Source: Cohaesibacter sp. (GTDB lineage Bacteria; Pseudomonadota; Alphaproteobacteria; Rhizobiales; Cohaesibacteraceae). From it: a stretch of 56,206 nucleotides of DNA. A model generated the notes under the pieces. It did no database searches and was not told the DNA's origin. It worked only from the letters and a program-made list of their open reading frames with translations. The stretch lies in NCBI GenBank assembly GCA_025800145.1, contig JAOXSH010000115.1:1-56206 (forward strand), given 5' to 3'. Each line of letters opens with the position of its first letter. The first letter of the stretch is position 1. This document shows positions 50,422 to 56,206 of this stretch, in pieces. A program made the position numbers and the translations under genes.

Positions 50422-53400
50422 GTGACGGCCCAATCAGATAATCCCACAGCGCTAGCTTCCCAAGCTTCTGCCAGCAACGAACAAGTAGAAGCTTTCATCA
50501 CGCGCTGGAAAGGGTCCGGTGGTTCGGAGATGGCAAACTTCCAGAGTTTCGCCAATGAACTGACCGAGCTGTTAGGCGTTGAGCGACCCAAGCCAGCCAA
50601 GGAAGACGGCCAGAATAACGATTATCGTTTCGAGAGACCCGTCACCTTCACCCATACGGGCAAGAATAATTGGGGGCGGATCGATCTTTATCGCAAAGGA
50701 TGCTTCATTCTTGAAGCCAAGCAGGGCGGCACCCGATCCGAGAAACCAAAGGACGGCATTGATGCCTTGACAACCAAGCCCAAGGGCAAGGAGCGTCTCG
50801 GACATGGCCAGCGTGGCACGGCAAAATGGGACGACACCATGCTCAAGGCTAGAGGTCAAGCCGACCGCTATGCGCGCGCCGTCTCAAAAGAAGATGGCTG
50901 GCCACCTTTCCTGATTATTGCCGATGTGGGCCACGTCTTCGAAATCTATGCCGATTTTTCCGGCATCGGTCAGGGCTATACCCAGTTTCCTGATGGCAAC
51001 CGCTATCGCATCCATATCGATGATCTGAGGCAAGAGGCCGTGCGTGATCTTTTGTGCACCATATGGACAGATCCTCTTTCCCTCAATCCTGCCCTTCAAT
51101 CGGCCAAGGTAACCCGTGAAATCGCCTCGCATCTGGCGGAGCTGGGCAAAAGCTTTGAGGCTCAAGGCCATGAAAGCGAGAAGGTGGCCAGCTTCCTGAT
51201 GCGTTGTCTCTTCTCCATGTTTGCCGAAGATGTCAAACTGTTGCCGGATCGCAGTTTCACCGATCTGTTGCACCGGCTGGAAAGCCAGCCGGACAAGGTG
51301 CAATCCGCTTTCACCAATCTTTGGCAGACCATGAATACGGGTGGCTTCTGCGGTGTTCTGATGGAAGACCTCAAGCGGTTCAATGGTGGCCTGTTCAAGG
51401 ATGCCGATGCCCTGCCGATCAATGAAGCCCAGCTAGATCTTCTGATCGAAGCAGCCGAGGCCGACTGGAGGCAAGTGGAACCGGCTATCTTCGGCACATT
51501 GCTGGAACGGGCCCTCAATAAACGCGAGCGCCACAAGCTGGGGGCGCATTTCACCCCACGCGCCTATGTTGAGCGGCTCGTCATCCCTACCGTCATTGAG
51601 CCCCTGCGCATGGATTGGGACAATATCAAGCTTTCTGTCCAACGCTTGATGACAGATGGCAAGGACAAACAAGCGCTCCAGACCGTGCATGATTTTCATC
51701 GCAAGCTTTGCGAGGTGAAGGTGCTGGATCCGGCCTGCGGTTCGGGCAACTTCCTCTATGTCGCCATGGAAATGATGAAACGGCTGGAGGGGGAAGTTAC
51801 CGCCCTGCTCGAAGAATTGGGCGAACAGCAAGCCACCTTGAGCCTGTCGGGCCATACGGTCGATCCCCACCAATTTCTTGGCATCGAGCTTAACCCTTGG
51901 GCGGCGGCGGTGGCCGAACTGGTGCTGTGGATCGGTTACCTGCAATGGCATTTCCGCACCTATGGCGATGCTTCGCCGACTGAGCCGGTCCTCAGGGATT
52001 TCCGAAACATCGAAAATCGCGATGCGGTGCTCGATTGGGATGACAGGACGGTGTGCCTAGATGAGAAGGGCAACCCGGTCACGCGCTGGGACGGCATGAC
52101 AACCAAACGCCACCCGGTCACCGGCAATGAAGTGCCGGACGCAGACGCCCGCATTATGGTCTATGACTATAAAAATCCGAAACCGGCAAACTGGCCCGAG
52201 GTGGATTTCATCGTCGGCAATCCGCCCTTTATCGGTGCCAGCCGTATGCGGGATTATCTTGGCGACGGTTATACCGAAGCGCTATGGAAGGCCTATCCCA
52301 AGATGCCGCAAAGCGCCGATCTCGTCATGTTTTGGTGGGAAAAGGCAGCTTTGGCAGCGCGCGCCTATGACGCGGCCAAAGGCAAGGGAAGCCGCCGCTT
52401 CGGTTTCATCACCACCAACAGCCTGCGCCAGACCTTCAATCGCCGGGTGCTGGAACCGCACTTAGGCGACCCGAAAAAACCGCTTTCCCTGCTCTTTGCC
52501 ATCCCCGACCATCCATGGGTGGACAGCAAGGACGGCGCTGCCGTACGCATCGCCATGACCGTGGCCGCCAAAGGTAGCCGAGCCGGGCGCTTGCTAACGG
52601 TGGCAACAGAGAGCAAAGAAGAGAGCGAAGAAGGCGGGCGAGAGGTCACCTTTGATCATCAGATTGGTAAGATCTTTGGGAACTTGCGGATTGGGGCTGA
52701 TGTTTCGGGAGCCAAGCCTCTAGCAGCAAATTTTCGGCTGGCAACAAGAGGTGTGATGCTATTTGGATCAGGTTTTATAGTTACGATCGAATTTGCCAAA
52801 ACTCTTGGAGACGGTATCGAAGATTTTGCATCTTCAGTTATCAAAGACTACAGAAATGGCCGAGATCTTTTAGCAAAATCGAGAAACGTTAAAGTTATAG
52901 ACCTATTTGGATATAGCGAAGAGCAATTAAGAGTTTCATCTCCTGCCATATACCAACATTTGAGAGATACCGTCTGGCCTGAAAGATCCCAGAATAATAG
53001 AGCATGGCGTCGAGAGAACTGGTGGTTATTCGGTGAGCCACTAAGTACTTTCCGCCCCGCGTTAAAGAACCTATCTCGCTACATCGTGACTGTTGAGACA
53101 GCAAAACACAGGACATTTCAGTTTGTTGGTGGTTCTGTAATGCCAGACAATAAGCTCGTGGCGATTGCTATATCTAAGGCATCAGTATTAGCAATCCTGT
53201 CTTCAAAACAGCACGTTGTTTGGTCTCTCGCTGCGGGCAGTTGGCTTGGTGTCGGCAATGACCCAGTCTATGCGAAAACCAAATGCTTCGATCCCTTCCC
53301 ATTCCCCGACCTCACCGACACCCAGCGCACCCCCCTCAACCGTCTCGGCGAAGAACTGGACGCCCATCGCAAAAGGCAGCAGGAGGCCCATCCCAAGCTG

Positions 53401-53937
53401 ACCTTGACGCAGATGTATAACGTGCTGGAAAAGTTGCGCGCTGGCGAACCCATCGAAGGCAAGGACAAAGAAATCTATGATCAGGGGCTGATCGGCATTC
53501 TCAAGGACATTCATGACCAGATCGATGTGGCTGTCGCTGAAGCCTATGGCTGGCCTGTTGACCTTACAGATGAAGAGATCCTCTTCCGCCTCGTGGACCT
53601 GAACAAAGAACGGGCCGCCGAGGAAGCGTCCGGCCATATCCGCTGGTTGCGACCGGACTATCAGAACCCGGATGGAACTGAGGCCGAGGCAACGGACAAA
53701 CAGGCTAAGCTGGAAGTCTCAACAAAAGAGGCCAAAGACAAGGCCCCATGGCCAAAGGCCCTGCCGGATCAGTTCGCCGCCGTGCGCGAAGCCTTGGAGG
53801 AAATGGGCGAAGCATCACCGGAACAAGTCGCCCGACGTTTCAAGCGTGCCCGCACCACCACCATCGAGCCTCTTCTCGCCAGCCTCGCCGCCCTCGGTCA
53901 GGCCCAAATCACAGATAATGGGAGATATGCAGCATGA
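50422..53937 (+). CDS. MmeI-like type IIL/IIG restriction-modification enzyme
   Basis: ~1171 residues combining nuclease, methyltransferase and specificity. N-terminal PD-(D/E)XK: GRIDLYRKGCFILEAKQ with Asp88, Glu98, Lys100. Helical linker (~130-400). Adenine methyltransferase: motif I DPACGSGNFLYVAMEMM (436-452), FLGIELNPWAAAVAEL, motif IV IVGNPPFIGASRM. C-terminal target recognition region, then a helical end (LTLTQMYNVLEKLRAG). By family knowledge it methylates one strand of a short site and cuts at a distance. The start is GTG 50422 (earlier GTG 50368 possible). DNA at ~52650-53270, encoding the recognition domain, is visibly AT-richer than the flanks. Confidence 0.92.
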   Translation: MTAQSDNPTALASQASASNEQVEAFITRWKGSGGSEMANFQSFANELTELLGVERPKPAKEDGQNNDYRFERPVTFTHTGKNNWGRIDLYRKGCFILEAKQGGTRSEKPKDGIDALTTKPKGKERLGHGQRGTAKWDDTMLKARGQADRYARAVSKEDGWPPFLIIADVGHVFEIYADFSGIGQGYTQFPDGNRYRIHIDDLRQEAVRDLLCTIWTDPLSLNPALQSAKVTREIASHLAELGKSFEAQGHESEKVASFLMRCLFSMFAEDVKLLPDRSFTDLLHRLESQPDKVQSAFTNLWQTMNTGGFCGVLMEDLKRFNGGLFKDADALPINEAQLDLLIEAAEADWRQVEPAIFGTLLERALNKRERHKLGAHFTPRAYVERLVIPTVIEPLRMDWDNIKLSVQRLMTDGKDKQALQTVHDFHRKLCEVKVLDPACGSGNFLYVAMEMMKRLEGEVTALLEELGEQQATLSLSGHTVDPHQFLGIELNPWAAAVAELVLWIGYLQWHFRTYGDASPTEPVLRDFRNIENRDAVLDWDDRTVCLDEKGNPVTRWDGMTTKRHPVTGNEVPDADARIMVYDYKNPKPANWPEVDFIVGNPPFIGASRMRDYLGDGYTEALWKAYPKMPQSADLVMFWWEKAALAARAYDAAKGKGSRRFGFITTNSLRQTFNRRVLEPHLGDPKKPLSLLFAIPDHPWVDSKDGAAVRIAMTVAAKGSRAGRLLTVATESKEESEEGGREVTFDHQIGKIFGNLRIGADVSGAKPLAANFRLATRGVMLFGSGFIVTIEFAKTLGDGIEDFASSVIKDYRNGRDLLAKSRNVKVIDLFGYSEEQLRVSSPAIYQHLRDTVWPERSQNNRAWRRENWWLFGEPLSTFRPALKNLSRYIVTVETAKHRTFQFVGGSVMPDNKLVAIAISKASVLAILSSKQHVVWSLAAGSWLGVGNDPVYAKTKCFDPFPFPDLTDTQRTPLNRLGEELDAHRKRQQEAHPKLTLTQMYNVLEKLRAGEPIEGKDKEIYDQGLIGILKDIHDQIDVAVAEAYGWPVDLTDEEILFRLVDLNKERAAEEASGHIRWLRPDYQNPDGTEAEATDKQAKLEVSTKEAKDKAPWPKALPDQFAAVREALEEMGEASPEQVARRFKRARTTTIEPLLASLAALGQAQITDNGRYAA

Positions 53938-54809
53938 GCAACTTTACCCGTCCCAAACGGATTTCGCTCAAGAACCATCCCACCTATTCCGAGAATTGGG
54001 TTCAGGACATCATTGCTGACGATCCGTCGATCCTTGGATTGGGCGATTTGGTCCTGCGTGACCGGGAACGAATTCAGCCCCGGGCCGGTCGTCTTGATCT
54101 ACTGTTACAAGATCCTGACACTTATAAAAGATATGAGGTTGAGCTTCAGTTGGGCTCAACTGATGAAACGCACATCATTCGCAGCATTGAATATTGGGAC
54201 ATAGAACGTAAACGCTATCCGCAATATGAGCATTGTGCTGTACTGGTCGCAGAAGACATAACCAGCCGCTTTCACAATGTGGTTTCTCTGTTCAATGGCT
54301 CGATCCCGATCATTGCTATCCAGATGCAGGCTTATCAGGTTGGCGATCTCACCACACTTGTATTCACCAAAGTGTTGGACGAACTAGAGCGCGGCTTGGT
54401 TGACGAGGACGAAGATGCAGAAAGTGCACCGACGGATAGAGCTTATTGGGAAAATGAAAAGGGAACACCTAAAACACTGGCCTTGGTTGATCAATTGTTT
54501 GGTTGGGTCCGCGAAATAGATCCTGAGGTCGAACTGAAATACAACAAATTCTATATAGGCTTATCGAAAGGTGGTCGCGCATGGAATTTTGTCGCATTTC
54601 GGCCAAAGAAAAACTTCGTCACCTTTGAGCCAAAGCTACTGCGCACGGATGAAGTAGACCAGAAGCTTGATAACGCCGGAATGGATACGCTGGAATATAG
54701 TACCCGCTGGAAAAACTATCGCATCCGATTAACTGAGAAAGACCTCAAAGCGAATGGTGATTTGATCAAAGAACTCATCGTAATGGCGAAAGAAAGCCGA
54801 GAGGGATAG
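53934..54809 (+). CDS. PD-(D/E)XK nuclease-like protein coupled to the restriction enzyme
   Basis: 291 residues. Its ATG overlaps the restriction gene stop (ATGA). The N-terminal half has a PD-(D/E)XK-like core: GRLDLLLQDPDTYKRYEVELQLG (Asp and Glu-x-Glu, Lys replaced), then RSIEYWDIERKRYPQYEHCAVLVAEDITSRF. The C-terminal part, DPEVELKYNKFYIGLSKGGRAWNFVAFRPKKNFVTFEPKL, resembles DUF5655-type DNA-binding modules. It may assist or control the enzyme, or be a separate endonuclease. I infer a partner role from the overlap alone. Confidence 0.7.
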   Translation: MSNFTRPKRISLKNHPTYSENWVQDIIADDPSILGLGDLVLRDRERIQPRAGRLDLLLQDPDTYKRYEVELQLGSTDETHIIRSIEYWDIERKRYPQYEHCAVLVAEDITSRFHNVVSLFNGSIPIIAIQMQAYQVGDLTTLVFTKVLDELERGLVDEDEDAESAPTDRAYWENEKGTPKTLALVDQLFGWVREIDPEVELKYNKFYIGLSKGGRAWNFVAFRPKKNFVTFEPKLLRTDEVDQKLDNAGMDTLEYSTRWKNYRIRLTEKDLKANGDLIKELIVMAKESREG

Positions 54810-54842
54810 CAGATGCTGACACCCCACAACTCCCATTGACCC

Positions 54843-54862
54843 GGTACAAATCTCTGGTACAC
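54843..54862 (+). promoter_or_regulatory. Candidate integrase arm-type sites, right
   Basis: GGTACAA at 54843-54849 and GGTACAC at 54856-54862, with the same 13-bp period as the left pair and 66 bp from the right core. The pair shares the following ATTG context. Confidence 0.65.
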
Positions 54863-54928
54863 TATTGGTGCCATTTGCGTGGAATAATTACCAAATAAAT
54901 CAATAGCTTGAGGGTTTCCCGGCAGGTC

Positions 54929-54945
54929 TCCACTCGACTGTACCA
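54929..54945 (+). repeat. attR core of the genomic island
   Basis: Exact copy of the last 17 bases of tRNA-His (39587-39603). Sequence beyond it should be the original downstream flank of the tRNA gene. Confidence 0.92.
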
Positions 54946-54987
54946 AATCATGAGAGCTGATTTAAAATAAAGATCAACATTTTCAGA

Positions 54988-55011
54988 GGGATGCATTGGC
55001 GTCCCTTTTTT
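54988..55011 (+). terminator. Displaced tRNA-His terminator
   Basis: GGGATGC/GCGTCCC stem with ATTG loop, then six Ts. It lies 43 bp after attR, where the terminator of tRNA-His would stand if the island were absent. Confidence 0.85.
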
Positions 55012-55124
55012 ATTGTTGCGGCCTGCACAACTTTGTGACGCAAAATGCGATACATCGTGTGACACAAAGGCCAGCCCCATGCGTGATGAAGACCGCTATT
55101 TGCAGCAACAAAAAAGCAACGGTG

Positions 55125-56105
<981 letters not shown>

Positions 56106-56206
56106 TCATCCAACGGTTCGACGAAGCCTCCTGGTGTGACAAGGGTTTTGCTTTTTTACGAACGAGAGTTCTGGCCGCTTAGGCCCAACCAATTGAAACA
56201 CCCGTG

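Larger units (their letters stand above)
39587..54945 (+). mobile_element. 15.4-kb tRNA-His genomic island
   Basis: Bounded by exact 17-bp direct repeats derived from the tRNA 3' end. A tyrosine integrase begins 92 bp inside the left end. Paired 13-bp-spaced GGTACAC/GGTACAA sites lie about 65 bp inside each end. The tRNA terminator now lies beyond the right end. No conjugation genes and no obvious excisionase are seen, so it may need a helper to move. Confidence 0.9.

Overview
The window looks like a chromosome segment of an alphaproteobacterium, probably of the Hyphomicrobiales (Cohaesibacter-like is a guess). The signs are a 5-aminolevulinate synthase HemA (C4 haem route), a tRNA-His that lacks an encoded G-1 and carries A73, phasins, a PleC/PdhS-type histidine kinase, and short hairpin repeats of a kind common in that order. 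No taxon is proven from the sequence alone.

Positions 1-11613 hold a type III-B CRISPR-Cas locus. An adaptation operon (reverse transcriptase-Cas1 fusion, Cas2, Cas6 cut by the window edge) reads leftward. An AT-rich leader and a 12-repeat array read rightward. A leftward effector operon cmr1-cas10-cmr3-cmr4-cmr5-cmr6-csx16-(membrane protein) converges on the array. Cas10 has an intact GGDD cyclase motif but no N-terminal HD nuclease domain, so signalling by cyclic oligoadenylate should be its main output. There is no Csm6/Csx1-type CARF nuclease. The last gene, translationally coupled to the ring-nuclease-family gene csx16, encodes a two-helix membrane protein with a cytosolic domain and is the best candidate effector. 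A frameshifted transposase remnant lies upstream of cmr1.

Positions 12100-39400 are chromosomal. They hold two small unknown genes, hemA, a CheY-like regulator, a queC-queD-queE-queF operon behind a preQ1-I riboswitch, a RecD-like helicase, a TetR regulator, and a DegT-fold protein that seems to lack its PLP lysine. A metabolic neighbourhood follows: an RpiR regulator, a BKACE-like protein, a Nudix hydrolase, an aldehyde dehydrogenase, an SDR, a threonine/serine dehydratase-like enzyme with a divergent MocR regulator, an acetyltransferase and a sulfatase. A 1669-residue PAS histidine kinase and two phasins end the segment. Dispersed palindromic repeats, a 183-bp MITE-like element and two clusters of tandem hairpin repeats lie between these genes.

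Positions 39587-54945 are a 15.4-kb genomic island inserted in the 3' end of tRNA-His. It is bounded by a 17-bp direct repeat, with paired GGTACAM arm-type sites about 65 bp inside each end; the original tRNA terminator is now beyond the right end. Cargo: tyrosine integrase, a large unknown protein, a highly structured RNA-like region before a membrane protein, a thermonuclease interrupted by an amber codon, an M15-like peptidase, a HEPN-like protein divergent from a KAP P-loop NTPase, a serine recombinase under a promoter carrying a palindrome that recurs three times in the island, an MmeI-like restriction-modification enzyme, and a coupled PD-(D/E)XK-like protein. An IS110-family transposase gene lies just outside the right boundary.
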